A DNA stretch of 33,995 nt from Bacteroidales bacterium (lineage in GTDB: Bacteria > Bacteroidota > Bacteroidia > Bacteroidales > Bacteroidaceae), in NCBI GenBank assembly GCA_030528885.1, contig JAUMXY010000008.1, forward strand, positions 1-33,995, in the 5' to 3' direction. This document shows positions 16,447 through 25,525 of this stretch, one piece after another. The translations under genes were made by a program, and so were the position numbers. Positions within the stretch are counted from its first letter, which is position 1. Every line of letters begins with the position of its first letter. The notes below the pieces were generated by a model. The model was not told the origin of the DNA and searched no databases. It saw nothing but the letters and a program-made list of their open reading frames with translations.

Positions 16447-16673
16447 CAAATTTTCATGTAAAAAAAAGAGAACAGACGTTCCATAAACTATCACAGATGT
16501 AACATTGAAGCATTGTAATGCGCCTTAAAAGGGATTTTATGAACTTCTATTTCCGAATTGTATCATGAAAAGGTATAAAATCGGTATGTTTGCGTCGCTT
16601 CATCACTGCGAATGCCATTGATTTTATTCTTTCGTTTGGGCATGATAGCAGAAGCAGAAAAGCAGGATACAAA

Positions 16674-16719
16674 AAGCGTACCCCTCGGGTCCGACGCATC
16701 GGACCCGAGGGGTACGCTT
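16674..16719. repeat. family-1 palindromic array, copy A (two 19-base modules, 4-base spacer)
   Basis: GCGTACCCCTCGGGTCCGA at 16676-16694, spacer CGCA, then its exact reverse complement at 16699-16717; pairing extends two more bases on each side, giving 21-bp arms. It lies in the 425-base gap between the SpoU stop and the GH43 operon start. Besides this and the GH43 -7 box, only a small GTGTTGAAAAACAC hairpin at about 16737 was seen there. No U-tract follows, so its use as a terminator is uncertain. Confidence 0.9.
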
Positions 16720-16794
16720 AAGGAAATGGAAAAATACGTGTTGAAAAACACCTTCCTTCTTGGAAAATGTAGGCGGAAGGACAGCAGGCGGAAA

Positions 16795-17343
16795 TCAGAT
16801 GAGGAGTTGTTTGGCAAACTCCCAGATGACGATGCCGGCGGTGGTACTGACATTGAGAGAATGCTTGGTTCCGAATTGCGGTATTTCGATGCAGCCGTCG
16901 GATGCGTCAACGACTTCCTGATGCACTCCCTTCACTTCATTGCCGAGCACGATGGCATAGCGTGGAGAGGCTGATGGGCTGCCGGCAATGCCGAGTTCTA
17001 ACGCCTGAAGCATGGTAGAGCCTTCGCATTGCTCTGTGGAGAACACGGTGTATCCCTGCTCTTTCAGCTGCTGAACGGCCTCGAGGGCTGTGGCAAAATG
17101 ACGCCAGGCCACGGTGTCTTCGGCTCCAAGCGCTGTCTTGTGTATCTCGGGGTGGGGCGGGCAAGCTGTGATGCCGCAGAGGTAGATGGCCTCGACACGG
17201 AAAGCGTCTGCTGTGCGGAACACGCTGCCTACGTTGTACATGCTTCGCACGTCGTCGAGCACGACAACAAGCGGCATCTTTTCGGATGCTTTGAATTCTG
17301 CGGCGTTCATGCGCCCCATTTCTGTGATTTTCAGTTTACGCAT
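16795..17343 (-). CDS. TrmH/SpoU-family RNA 2'-O-ribose methyltransferase
   Basis: Transfers a methyl group from S-adenosylmethionine to a ribose in tRNA or rRNA. The 182-residue protein has the three SPOUT motifs: motif 1 in VVVLDDVRSMYNVGSVFRTA with the N and R that position RNA, motif 2 YAIVLGNEVKGV, and motif 3 IEIPQFGTKHSLNVSTTAGI. There is no N-terminal RNA-binding extension, so it is a minimal TrmH-type (TrmL-like in length) enzyme. ATG at 17343 is used; the longer in-frame extension has no family features. It lies 28 bases after the DUF4294 gene and is probably co-transcribed with it. The target nucleotide cannot be told. Confidence 0.9.
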   Translation of the reverse strand: MRKLKITEMGRMNAAEFKASEKMPLVVVLDDVRSMYNVGSVFRTADAFRVEAIYLCGITACPPHPEIHKTALGAEDTVAWRHFATALEAVQQLKEQGYTVFSTEQCEGSTMLQALELGIAGSPSASPRYAIVLGNEVKGVHQEVVDASDGCIEIPQFGTKHSLNVSTTAGIVIWEFAKQLLI

Positions 17344-17371
17344 TGGAGATGTTGTTTGTCTGTACTCTATG

Positions 17372-18034
17372 TTACATCTGTCCGCTCTCGATGAGCAGGA
17401 TGGCTCTTTCTGTGAGCCTGTCGTCGACATCCGGGTCGTATTCTTTCTTAAGGCTGGCGCCGAAGAGACTGGCGAAGGCATTGTAGAAGCCAGCCTTGAA
17501 ACCGCCCATATATTTCTTGATGAGCTCATATCCGGTCATGTCGCACTGTCGGTCGATGAGCTTGATGAGCAGCTTGCCCTGCGCAAAGGAGAGCTTCTTG
17601 AGCTTGGGGTAATATTCGGCTTTCAGGTCTTTCTCCTGCTGTTTCAGATAGGCATCCTTTTCTTTTTTGGTCGGCAGAGAGTCCATGTGCGCGATGGTGC
17701 GGTTGACAGTCTCCTGGATTTCGCAGGCGAGGGGGTATACTTTCTTGATGTTGTTAGCAATTTTGTAGTACTTTTTGGCCTGGGATGGTGACTTGAAGAC
17801 AAGTGGCTTGAATACGTAGAAGTCGCTGTAGAGGAAACTGGGTATCATCTCGCCTTCATACTCTACCATGCCTGTATAGAACTTGGAGTGGGAAACGATG
17901 GGATTGCCAGTCATGTCACGGTCGGTTTGGGCATCAGCCTTGACTTGCTGCGCCCTGCAAAACTGCGCCATCAGCAGCATGGCAGCAGCAAGCAGCATCA
18001 ACTTTCTTGTTTTACGACTGTTACTTGTTTTCAT
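17372..18034 (-). CDS. exported DUF4294-family protein
   Basis: A 220-residue protein limited to Bacteroidota, function unknown. It has an N-terminal signal (RKLMLLAAAMLLMAQFCRAQ). The DUF4294 core includes ANNIKKVYPLACEIQETVN, a Lys-rich coiled segment (PTKKEKDAYLKQQEKDLKAE) and FAQGKLLIKLIDRQCDMTGY followed by FGASLKKEYDP. The conserved YELIKKYMGGFKAGFYNAFA stretch fits this family. It heads a two-gene leftward unit with the RNA methyltransferase and is divergent from mutS; the shared gap of 106 bases holds promoters for both directions. Confidence 0.85.
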   Translation of the reverse strand: MKTSNSRKTRKLMLLAAAMLLMAQFCRAQQVKADAQTDRDMTGNPIVSHSKFYTGMVEYEGEMIPSFLYSDFYVFKPLVFKSPSQAKKYYKIANNIKKVYPLACEIQETVNRTIAHMDSLPTKKEKDAYLKQQEKDLKAEYYPKLKKLSFAQGKLLIKLIDRQCDMTGYELIKKYMGGFKAGFYNAFASLFGASLKKEYDPDVDDRLTERAILLIESGQM

Positions 18035-18041
18035 TCGGCTG

Positions 18042-18049
18042 CAAAAATA
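18042..18049 (-). promoter_or_regulatory. -7 box of the DUF4294-spoU unit
   Basis: TATTTTTG on the minus strand, 8 bases before the ATG. This implies a nearly leaderless message. The -33 element is not clear. Confidence 0.35.
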
Positions 18050-18112
18050 GCAAGAATTTTACATATATTGTTCATTTTCATGTTTTATAACAATGTTTTT
18101 TCAGTTTTTTAG

Positions 18113-18120
18113 TATCTTTG
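18113..18120 (+). promoter_or_regulatory. -7 box of mutS
   Basis: TATCTTTG, a consensus -7 box 20 bases before the mutS ATG, in AT-rich DNA. The -33 side has no TTTG at the right distance. Confidence 0.5.
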
Positions 18121-18140
18121 TATCCAAATAGTTTGAAGTT

Positions 18141-20768
18141 ATGGCGAAGAAAGATGAACTCACCCCGATGATGCGGCAGTTTTACGATTTGAAGGCAAAG
18201 CATCCTGATGCGTTGCTGCTGTTCAGATGCGGTGACTTCTATGAGACATATAACGAGGACGCTTCCGTGGCGGCAGAGATTCTGGGCATTACGTTGACGA
18301 AACGAAGCAGTGTGGCGGGCACGTCGGCAAGCGGTACGGCGATGGCGGGATTCCCTTATCATGCGCTGGACACCTATCTGCCCAAGTTGGTCAGAGCTGG
18401 CAAGCGCGTGGCCATCTGCGACCAGTTGGAAGACCCTAAGCTGACGAAGAAGCTGGTGAAGCGTGGTATCACGGAGTTGGTGACGCCTGGCGTGGCGCTG
18501 TCGGACAATGTGCTGAGTACGAAGGAAAATAACTTTTTGGCATCGGTGCATTTCGGCAAGACTGCTTGTGGAGTGGCATTGCTCGACATCTCGACGGGCG
18601 AGTTTCTGTGTGCAGAAGGAACAACGGACTATGTGGACAAGCTGCTGACGAACTTTGCGCCGAAGGAGGTGCTGTTTGAACGTGGGAAGAGGCTAATGTT
18701 TGAGGGTAACTTCGGAGGACGGTTCTTTACGTTTGAGCTGGATGACTGGATTTATACGGATGACTCGGCGCGCAAGAAGCTGCTGACGCATTTTGGCACG
18801 AAGAACCTGAAGGGGTACGGCGTGGAGCACCTGAAGAATGGTGTGGTGGCGGCAGGAGCTGTGCTTTTCTATTTGGAGCAGACGCAGCACACGCACATCT
18901 CGCATATTCGCAATATATCCCAGATAGAGGAGAACCGCTATGTGAGGATGGATAAGTTTACGGTGAAGAGCTTGGAGTTGCTGGGCTCGATGAATGAGGG
19001 TGGCAACAGCTTGCTGTCGGTGATAGACAAGACGGTAAGCCCGATGGGCGCGAGAATGTTGCGCCGATGGGTGGTGTTTCCGCTGAAGGATGTGAAGCCG
19101 ATTGTGGAACGGCAGGATGTGGTGGAGCACTTCTTCCGTGAGCCGGAACTTCGTGATGCGATTGCTGAGTGCTTGCAGCAGATAGGCGACCTTGAGCGTA
19201 TTGCCAGCAAGGTGGCTGTGGGGCGTGTCAATCCCCGTGAGATGGTGCAGCTGATGCTCTCGCTGAAAGCGATTGAACCTATTAAGGAGATGTGCTTGCA
19301 AACAGACTGTCAGAGTCTGCGAAGCGTGGGCGAACGCCTGGATGCCTGTGTGGCGCTGCGTGAAAGGATAGAGAAGGAGATGAACCCTTCACCGCCGTTG
19401 CTGGTGAACAAAGGGAATGTGATTGCTGATGGTGTGTGTGCAGAATTGGATGAGTTGAGGCAGATTGCCTATTCGGGCAAAGACTATTTGCTGAAGATTC
19501 AGCAGCGCGAGGCGGAAGCGACAGGCATACAGAGCCTGAAGATTGGCTTTAATAATGTGTTTGGCTATTACATGGAGGTGCGCAACACCTACAAGGATAT
19601 GGTGCCACCTGAATGGATTCGCAAGCAGACGCTGACACAGGCGGAGCGCTACATTACGCAGGAGCTGAAGGAGTATGAAGAGAAGATTCTTGGAGCGGAG
19701 GAGAAGATTCTTGCTTTGGAGATGAATCTGTTTAACTTGCTGGTGGTGGCAGCAGCGGATTTCATTCCGCAAATGCAGCAGAATGCGGCGCTGATAGGAA
19801 AGATTGACTGTCTGCTGTCGTTTGCCATGGTGGCGAGAGACTATCGCTACAACCGCCCTGTGGTGGATGAAAGCATGGTGATAGACATTAAGCAGGGGCG
19901 TCATCCCGTGATAGAGAGGCAGATGCCAGTGGGGGAGGAATATGTGGCTAATGACCTGTATCTGGACTCTGAAAGGCAGCAGATTATCATTCTGACAGGA
20001 CCGAACATGGCGGGTAAGTCTGCGCTGCTGAGGCAGACGGCGTTGATTACGCTGATGGCGCAGATGGGAAGCTTCGTGCCTGCCGACAGTGCGAGGATTG
20101 GATTGACGGATAAGATTTTCACGCGAGTAGGTGCGTCGGACAATATCTCGGTTGGTGAGTCAACGTTCATGGTGGAGATGAATGAGGCGGCGAGCATCTT
20201 GAACAACCTGAGCGCAAGGTCGCTGGTGCTGTTTGATGAGCTGGGCAGGGGAACATCGACGTATGACGGCATTTCGATAGCATGGTCGATTGTGGAATAT
20301 ATCCATGAGAATCCAAAGGCTCATGCGAGAACGCTCTTTGCTACACATTACCATGAACTGAACGAGATGGAGAAGTCGCTGCAGAGAGTGAAGAACTTTA
20401 ATGTGAGCGTGAAAGAGGTGAATGGTCGTGTCATCTTCATGCGCAAACTGATGGCTGGCGGCAGTGAGCACTCGTTTGGTATTCATGTGGCGAAGATTGC
20501 CGGCATGGTTCCTTCTGTGGTGAAGAGGGCAGAACAGGTGCTGAAGGAACTGGAGGCAAACAACACTGGTGAAGGTGTTAGCCGACCGAAGACAGAGAAC
20601 ATCCAGATTGCAGGAGGCGAAGGGGCACAGCTGAGCTTCTTCCAGCTTGACGACCCTGTTCTTTGTCAGATACGTGACGAGATTATCAATTTGGACATTA
20701 ATGCCTTGACTCCGCTTGAGGCATTGAATAAATTAAATGATATAAAAAGAATAGTCAAGGGGCGTTAA
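18141..20768 (+). CDS. mutS: DNA mismatch repair protein MutS
   Basis: Recognises base mismatches and small loops and starts repair with MutL. The 875-residue protein is of normal MutS1 length. Its N-terminal mismatch-recognition domain has the Phe-X-Glu wedge in [13 protein letters not shown]. The core and clamp domains include the conserved [11 protein letters not shown] region. The C-terminal ATPase has the P-loop [15 protein letters not shown] (residues 620 onward), then [14 protein letters not shown], the Walker B region [16 protein letters not shown] and the ATHYHEL motif. It is followed 24 bases later by a kinase-fold gene, with no terminator between, so the two are likely co-transcribed. 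Confidence 0.98.
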   Translation: MAKKDELTPMMRQFYDLKAKHPDALLLFRCGDFYETYNEDASVAAEILGITLTKRSSVAGTSASGTAMAGFPYHALDTYLPKLVRAGKRVAICDQLEDPKLTKKLVKRGITELVTPGVALSDNVLSTKENNFLASVHFGKTACGVALLDISTGEFLCAEGTTDYVDKLLTNFAPKEVLFERGKRLMFEGNFGGRFFTFELDDWIYTDDSARKKLLTHFGTKNLKGYGVEHLKNGVVAAGAVLFYLEQTQHTHISHIRNISQIEENRYVRMDKFTVKSLELLGSMNEGGNSLLSVIDKTVSPMGARMLRRWVVFPLKDVKPIVERQDVVEHFFREPELRDAIAECLQQIGDLERIASKVAVGRVNPREMVQLMLSLKAIEPIKEMCLQTDCQSLRSVGERLDACVALRERIEKEMNPSPPLLVNKGNVIADGVCAELDELRQIAYSGKDYLLKIQQREAEATGIQSLKIGFNNVFGYYMEVRNTYKDMVPPEWIRKQTLTQAERYITQELKEYEEKILGAEEKILALEMNLFNLLVVAAADFIPQMQQNAALIGKIDCLLSFAMVARDYRYNRPVVDESMVIDIKQGRHPVIERQMPVGEEYVANDLYLDSERQQIIILTGPNMAGKSALLRQTALITLMAQMGSFVPADSARIGLTDKIFTRVGASDNISVGESTFMVEMNEAASILNNLSARSLVLFDELGRGTSTYDGISIAWSIVEYIHENPKAHARTLFATHYHELNEMEKSLQRVKNFNVSVKEVNGRVIFMRKLMAGGSEHSFGIHVAKIAGMVPSVVKRAEQVLKELEANNTGEGVSRPKTENIQIAGGEGAQLSFFQLDDPVLCQIRDEIINLDINALTPLEALNKLNDIKRIVKGR

Positions 20769-20792
20769 GCGCGTTGCTCCAAAAGTTGTAAC

Positions 20793-21707
20793 ATGGTTAA
20801 ATCAAAAATTCTGCATAACAAGACAGGTGCATTTACTGCTATGTCTGATACGCTGGCTTCTTTCTTTCAGCTTTTTACTGGTGACCACTCATTTTATATG
20901 GGTAAACTGAAGCATGCCGATATCTTTATCGGGGAAGACCATTATAAGGCTCGTGGGAAGATGTTGGACTTAAACAATATATATGAGTGCTTCCGTTTGT
21001 CGCTTGAGGATGATTCGGAAAACGAGAAGTCGCTAGTGCTGAGAAGGATGACGAAACTATTTCTTGACAAGCATCCTCAGTTTGCTGGGTTGCAGCGAAG
21101 GGAGTACGAACTGTTTAAGGAACTGAAGATGGATGAGAATCCTAATCTGGTGAAGCTGATTGATTATATTGAAGAGGAAGATTCGTTGATTAGTGAGTTT
21201 ATTCCTGGTATGCCTCTTGACCTGTTTGTCAAGAGGGAACCTGAATATTATTTCAAGAGAAAGACAACGCTGAAGATGCTGAAGCAGCTGGTGTCGGCGG
21301 TAGGTTTCTTGCATGAACAAGGGATGTGCCATCTGGACATCTCGCCATCGTGCATCTTCGTCAAAGAGAATGCAGACCATGACATTGTTCTGCTGAACAA
21401 TGGCTTAGCTATAGCAACCTACGATAAGATTCCGCTAGGCAAACTGGAAGGACAAGACCTTCCGCCAGAGTTACAAGAAGGGCAGCCTTACGATTGCCGT
21501 ACAGACATTTGGCAGTTGGGACAAATTATAAAACTGATGATAGATGTTCGCCGGCACGACCCGAACCGCTCAAGCAACCATCTGAAACTGATAGCAATGA
21601 GATGCATGCAGCAGAAGAAGGAAGAGCGGTATCAGAATGTGCAGGATATTTTGAGCGATTTAGAAACTTGGGAACGTCTATATGACTCAACGGGTACGAA
21701 CCGTTAG
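20793..21707 (+). CDS. protein-kinase-fold protein, predicted pseudokinase
   Basis: The 304-residue protein has the outline of a Ser/Thr protein kinase but with key residues changed. Where the ATP-anchoring VAIK lysine is expected there is SLVLRRM (80-86), with Arg instead of Lys. The catalytic loop is HLDISPSCIFV: D182 is kept, but the metal-binding Asn is C187. The DFG motif is replaced by NNG at 202-204. Structural landmarks survive: an APE-like PPE at 224-226, the helix-F Asp in DIWQLG (238-243) and an Arg in the EERYQNVQDIL segment. There is no signal peptide or membrane helix, so it is cytosolic. The first 60 residues are a lead-in of unknown fold. Loss of both metal ligands suggests an ATP-independent scaffold or sensor, though unusual active kinases exist. 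Its place behind mutS is suggestive only of co-expression. The stop overlaps the convergent yitT-like stop by 3-4 bases. Confidence 0.8.
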   Translation: MVKSKILHNKTGAFTAMSDTLASFFQLFTGDHSFYMGKLKHADIFIGEDHYKARGKMLDLNNIYECFRLSLEDDSENEKSLVLRRMTKLFLDKHPQFAGLQRREYELFKELKMDENPNLVKLIDYIEEEDSLISEFIPGMPLDLFVKREPEYYFKRKTTLKMLKQLVSAVGFLHEQGMCHLDISPSCIFVKENADHDIVLLNNGLAIATYDKIPLGKLEGQDLPPELQEGQPYDCRTDIWQLGQIIKLMIDVRRHDPNRSSNHLKLIAMRCMQQKKEERYQNVQDILSDLETWERLYDSTGTNR

Positions 21708-22600
21708 ACTTTTAGCCTATCAAAACCTTCACCATACACACTTTCTGCCTTTGTCTGCGAGATGAAGGCTGTGGGGTCTATCTCTTTGACTAGACGGAAC
21801 AAGGCTACGGATTGGTTTTTCTTGGCTACTACCATGAGGATGTCGACGGGCTGTCCGCTGTAGCAGCCTGTGCCGGGCAATAGGGTCGCCGAACGGTCCA
21901 TGTCTTTGCTAATAGCTTCGTAGATGGCTTGCGGATGTTTGGAAATGATGAAGAATTGGACGGATTGCTGCACGTAGTTCATCACATAGTCAAGCACCAA
22001 AGAACAAATGAACATCTCGACAAAGCCGAAAACGAGGCGGCGCCAGTCGTGGAAAAGTGGGTAAGAAGCGCTGACGATGATGATGTCGAGGTAAAGCAGC
22101 ATACGACCAAGACTGATGTTCTTGTACTTGTTGACCACAGCAGCGATGATGTCGGTTCCTCCTGTGCTGCCTTGATGCAGAAAGCATTGTGCCAGTCCCA
22201 TTCCACAGAGTGAAGCACCGATGATAACAGCCATGAAGCTTTGGTCCTCGCCAAGGAATTTAGGCAATTGAGTTACTCCTTCCCCTGCTTCTGCAAGGAA
22301 GATGCGTTGCATGGCCCATAGCATGAAAGTCAGTGTCAGTACACCATAGATGGTCTTGATACAGAATTTGATGCCAAGAATCTTCATGGCGATAAGGAGG
22401 AGAAAGATGTTGAAGATGAGGTAAGTTACTTGAATCTCCAGTCCTGTCGCATAGTAGATGAGGGCACAAATACCAGTGAGTCCGCCAGAAGAGATTTCGT
22501 AGGGAAGCAGAAAGGCGGTCCACCCCAGGGAGTAGATGCAGAGACCTAAGGTAATGAAGAGATAGTCTTGTATCTCGTGTTTCCAGTTAGCAGTTTTCAT
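21704..22600 (-). CDS. YitT-family (DUF2179) membrane protein
   Basis: An integral membrane protein, 298 residues, function unproven. About five or six hydrophobic helices fill the first 200 residues (LFITLGLCIYSLGWTAFLLP, YLIFNIFLLLIAMKILGIKF). The motif SSGGLTGI and the later QGSTGGTDIIA are conserved in the YitT family. The C-terminal 80 residues form the soluble DUF2179 domain (QFFIISKHPQAIYEAI, GCYSGQPVDILMVV). The ATG at 22600 is taken rather than the in-frame TTG three codons earlier. It is read in the same direction as recA, 119 bases downstream of it, and ends in a 4-base overlap with the convergent pseudokinase gene. Confidence 0.92.
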   Translation of the reverse strand: MKTANWKHEIQDYLFITLGLCIYSLGWTAFLLPYEISSGGLTGICALIYYATGLEIQVTYLIFNIFLLLIAMKILGIKFCIKTIYGVLTLTFMLWAMQRIFLAEAGEGVTQLPKFLGEDQSFMAVIIGASLCGMGLAQCFLHQGSTGGTDIIAAVVNKYKNISLGRMLLYLDIIIVSASYPLFHDWRRLVFGFVEMFICSLVLDYVMNYVQQSVQFFIISKHPQAIYEAISKDMDRSATLLPGTGCYSGQPVDILMVVAKKNQSVALFRLVKEIDPTAFISQTKAESVYGEGFDRLKV

Positions 22601-22606
22601 TCTAGT

Positions 22607-22614
22607 CAAATTTA
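22607..22614 (-). promoter_or_regulatory. possible -7 box of the YitT-family gene
   Basis: TAAATTTG on the minus strand ends 7 bases before the ATG, so a transcript from here would be leaderless. Read-through from recA is the alternative. Confidence 0.3.
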
Positions 22615-22636
22615 ATCTAGCTGTGTTCTTAGAGAA

Positions 22637-22673
22637 ACAAGCTCCGGAATGCCGATGGCAGCCCGGAGCTTGT
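22637..22673 (-). terminator. terminator of recA
   Basis: ACAAGCTCCGG at 22637-22647 pairs exactly with 22663-22673 over a 15-base loop. On the minus strand TTTCTCT follows, a weak U-tract, so some read-through is possible. Confidence 0.65.
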
Positions 22674-22719
22674 CGTATGTATTTAACGGGATTCTTATGT
22701 ATTCTTGCTGTGTGGGTGC

Positions 22720-23796
22720 CTATGGTTGGGCCTCATTGTTTTCATCGTCAGCCGAGGAAGAGGGAACGAAGTTGCTGCCAGCAATGGCGGCAAGAATCTT
22801 CTGCTCGATTTCTTCAGCCAGCTCTGGATTGTCAAGCATGAGCTGCTTTGTCGCATCGCGACCTTGTGCGAGGCGAGTTCCTTCGTAGCTGAACCAGCTT
22901 CCGCTCTTCTTAATGATGCCTGTATCTACTCCGAGGTCGACAATCTCGCCGCTTCTGCTGATGCCTTCGCCATACATGATGTCGAACTCACAACGACGGA
23001 AGGGTGGTGCGACTTTGTTCTTGACGATCTTGATTTTGGTGAGGTTACCCAAAACTTCCTCTCCTTGTTTGATAGGAGTGCTCTTACGTACATCGACGCG
23101 CACGCTGGCGTAGAACTTCAGCGCGTTTCCACCAGTGGTTGTCTCGGGATTACCAAACATAACGCCAATCTTCTCGCGCAACTGATTGATGAAGATACAA
23201 GTGGTGTTAGTCTTATTGATAGTACCTGTCAGCTTGCGGAGGGCTTGGCTCATCAGACGTGCATGAAGACCCACTTTGTTTTCGCCCATGTCTCCCTCTA
23301 TTTCGGCTTTCGGGGTGAGGGCTGCAACAGAGTCTATGACGATGATGTCTACTGCGCTAGAACGGATAAGCTGATCGGCAATCTCGAGCGCTTGTTCTCC
23401 ATTGTCCGGCTGACTGATGAGCAGGTTGTCGATGTCCACGCCAAGTTTTTCGGCGTAGAAACGGTCGAATGCATGTTCTGCATCGATGAAGGCCGCTACA
23501 CCGCCAGCCTTCTGGCATTCAGCGATGGCATGGATGGCGAGCGTGGTCTTACCAGATGATTCAGGACCAAATATCTCGATGATGCGTCCTCTGGGGTAGC
23601 CGCCGACACCGAGAGCAGCGTTGAGTCCAATGGAGCCTGAAGGTATCACGTCAATGTGCTCGATGTTTTCATCGCCCATCTTCATAATAGCTCCCTTGCC
23701 AAAACTCTTTTCTATCTTTTCCAGCGCCGCTTGCAGCGCTTTCATCTTTTGCTGCTGTGGCGATAGGTTCGCTTCTTCTTTCTTTTCTTTTGCCAT
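22720..23796 (-). CDS. recA: recombinase RecA
   Basis: Forms filaments on single-stranded DNA, performs strand exchange and triggers the SOS response. The 358-residue protein has the Walker A motif GPESSGKTT at 77-85, [19 protein letters not shown] around Walker B, loop residues [15 protein letters not shown] and an acidic C-terminal tail ([13 protein letters not shown]). It is the second gene of a leftward unit, 27 bases after the carboxynorspermidine synthase gene. No separate promoter or LexA-like operator was recognised in that short gap. The terminator is at 22637-22673. Confidence 0.99.
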   Translation of the reverse strand: MAKEKKEEANLSPQQQKMKALQAALEKIEKSFGKGAIMKMGDENIEHIDVIPSGSIGLNAALGVGGYPRGRIIEIFGPESSGKTTLAIHAIAECQKAGGVAAFIDAEHAFDRFYAEKLGVDIDNLLISQPDNGEQALEIADQLIRSSAVDIIVIDSVAALTPKAEIEGDMGENKVGLHARLMSQALRKLTGTINKTNTTCIFINQLREKIGVMFGNPETTTGGNALKFYASVRVDVRKSTPIKQGEEVLGNLTKIKIVKNKVAPPFRRCEFDIMYGEGISRSGEIVDLGVDTGIIKKSGSWFSYEGTRLAQGRDATKQLMLDNPELAEEIEQKILAAIAGSNFVPSSSADDENNEAQP

Positions 23797-23823
23797 ATAT
23801 ATATATGATGTTAAACTACTTTC

Positions 23824-25065
23824 TTACAGTTCAAGGTCGCCATCGTGAATCTCATGCCAAGGCAGTCCCTGCTTGTTAAGCTGTTCCATGAATGGGTCTG
23901 GGTCGAATTCTTCCACATTCCATACGCCTGGGCGCTTCCAGATGCCCTTGAGGTACATCATGGCGCCAATCATTGCAGGAACACCTGTCGTGTAGCTGAC
24001 TCCTTGCATGCCTGTTTCTTCATAAGCAGCTTGATGTGAGCAGTTGTTATAAACGTAATATGTGCGTTCTTTGCCGTCTTTGATACCGCGAATGCGACAG
24101 CCGATAGAAGTCTGTCCTTCGTAGTTCTCTCCGAGGTCTTGCGGGTTAGGCAGGACAGCCTTGAGGAACTGGAGCGGAACAATCTTGACCTTTACAGGAC
24201 CGCTGCCGTCTGCTGCTTCAGCCGTATATTCTATTTCATCAATGCGGGACATGCCGATGTTCTGTATAACATCAAGATGCTTGAGATATTGTTCGCCGAA
24301 AGTCATCCAGAAGCGAGCGCGCTTGATGGTTGGGTAGTTCTTGACCAGCGACTCAATCTCTTCGTGATGCAGCAGGTATGATTCTTTAGGACCGATTTCT
24401 GGATAGGTGAGCGGCTGGTGAATTTCCAGTGGTTCGGTTTCTACCCACTGGCCGTTTTCCCAATAGAGTCCCTTTTGGGTAATCTCGCGTATGTTGATTT
24501 CTGGGTTGAAGTTCGTTGCGAAAGCCTTGTGGTGGTCCCCCGCGTTGCAGTCAACAATGTCGAGATATTGAATCTCGTCAAAGTGGTGCTTAGCAGCGTA
24601 AGCCGTGTAGATAGAGGTCACGCCCGGGTCGAAGCCGCAGCCGAGGATAGCCGTCAGACCTGCCTGCTCAAAGCGCTCTTTGAAAGCCCATTGCCATGAG
24701 TACTCAAAATGCGCTTCGTCCTTCGGTTCGTAGTTGGCAGTGTCAAGGTAGCTTACCCCACTTTGCAGACAAGCCTCCATGATGGTCAGGTCTTGATATG
24801 GCAAGGCGAGGTTCATCACGAGGTCCGGCTTGTATTCGTTGAAGAGCGCTACCAGTTCAGGCACATTGTCTGCATCTACCTGTGCGGTCTTGATGCTGCC
24901 GGCAGGAACCAGTCCTTTGTCTTCTATAGCCTTGGCTAAAGCCTTGCACTTAGACTCTGTGCGGCTGGCTATCATGATGTCAGTAAATACGTCGCTGTTT
25001 TGAGCGACCTTGTGTGCAGCTACAGAGGCAACACCTCCTGCACCGATGATAAGTACTTTTCCCAT
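23824..25065 (-). CDS. carboxynorspermidine synthase (saccharopine dehydrogenase family)
   Basis: Uses NADPH to join aspartate-semialdehyde with a diamine, giving carboxyspermidine or carboxynorspermidine, the step before decarboxylation in the alternative polyamine route used by many Bacteroidota. The 413-residue protein opens with a Rossmann motif (KVLIIGAGGVASVAAHKVAQ), continues with NLALPYQDLTIMEACLQSGV and YLDTANYEP, and has GCGFDPGVTSIYTAYAAKHH; these fit the CANSDH branch of the saccharopine dehydrogenase superfamily rather than lysine metabolism. The ATG at 25065 matches the family start, and the in-frame open region upstream is rejected. The partner decarboxylase is not in the window. 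It shares a transcription unit with recA. Confidence 0.88.
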   Translation of the reverse strand: MGKVLIIGAGGVASVAAHKVAQNSDVFTDIMIASRTESKCKALAKAIEDKGLVPAGSIKTAQVDADNVPELVALFNEYKPDLVMNLALPYQDLTIMEACLQSGVSYLDTANYEPKDEAHFEYSWQWAFKERFEQAGLTAILGCGFDPGVTSIYTAYAAKHHFDEIQYLDIVDCNAGDHHKAFATNFNPEINIREITQKGLYWENGQWVETEPLEIHQPLTYPEIGPKESYLLHHEEIESLVKNYPTIKRARFWMTFGEQYLKHLDVIQNIGMSRIDEIEYTAEAADGSGPVKVKIVPLQFLKAVLPNPQDLGENYEGQTSIGCRIRGIKDGKERTYYVYNNCSHQAAYEETGMQGVSYTTGVPAMIGAMMYLKGIWKRPGVWNVEEFDPDPFMEQLNKQGLPWHEIHDGDLEL

Positions 25066-25096
25066 GTTATGAAATTGATATATCGGTTCTTTTTTG

Positions 25097-25104
25097 CAAA
25101 AGTA
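25097..25104 (-). promoter_or_regulatory. -7 box of the carboxynorspermidine synthase-recA unit
   Basis: TACTTTTG on the minus strand, 31 bases before the ATG. Upstream is AT-rich without a clear -33 box. Confidence 0.45.
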
Positions 25105-25219
25105 GCAAAAACAATCCAATTCATAAAAAAATGCCAATAATTTATTCTCTGTCATTACAAAAAAGTGAAAAGTGGGATTAAAAAGGTAAAGAAAAACAAA
25201 ACAAAAGAAAAAAACTTCG

Positions 25220-25227
25220 TATATTTG
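25220..25227 (+). promoter_or_regulatory. candidate -7 box of the acyltransferase gene
   Basis: TATATTTG, about 300 bases before the ATG. If used, the leader would contain the long hairpin at 25295-25415. No -33 box was recognised. Confidence 0.4.
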
Positions 25228-25294
25228 CCTTTGTCTTGCGGGATATTGTTCCCTTTGACATATAAACATATTATTAGCGTTAGCTATTTTCGGA

Positions 25295-25415
25295 TTGTCG
25301 CGAAACGTGAGAAATTTCAAAGACAAATAATACCGATAGATAATAGTTACGCCTGCGCTGTGCGTGGGTGGAACTTATCTCGGTATTATAGGCAATTCTC
25401 ACGGCCTCGCGACAA
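25295..25415 (+). other. 121-base imperfect hairpin in the acyltransferase leader
   Basis: Nested complementary blocks run inward: TTGTCGCGA 25295-25303 with 25407-25415; CGTGAGAA 25306-25313 with 25396-25403; ATAATACCGA 25327-25336 with 25380-25389; GATAA 25339-25343 with 25375-25379; then GTT/AAC and ACGC 25349-25352 with GCGT 25362-25365. Small bulges of 2-3 bases separate the blocks. This occupies most of the 460-base gap between divergent genes that is not promoter. It could be a structured RNA leader, a non-autonomous mobile element or a boundary of the foreign segment. Confidence 0.7.
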
Positions 25416-25525
25416 AGATAAGGTGTCATTCCACGCTTTTTCTTTGTCCTGAGGCTTTTGTTACGAATGCCTGTAATATCCCAAATGGATTTCGCTGTCT
25501 CATTATTGGCGTTATTAAATTGAAA

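Noticed and set aside
16674..16719. Modular arrays considered as a CRISPR remnant
   Set aside because: Spacers are only 4-7 bases, repeats are palindromic in alternating orientation, and no cas gene is present.
16612..16974. open frame reading through palindromic array A
   Set aside because: Half of it is antisense to the SpoU gene and the rest is the palindrome itself; no start signal.
25295..25415. Hairpin considered as an integron attC site
   Set aside because: Size and bulges fit loosely, but the terminal GTTRRRY/RYYYAAC boxes and an integrase are missing.
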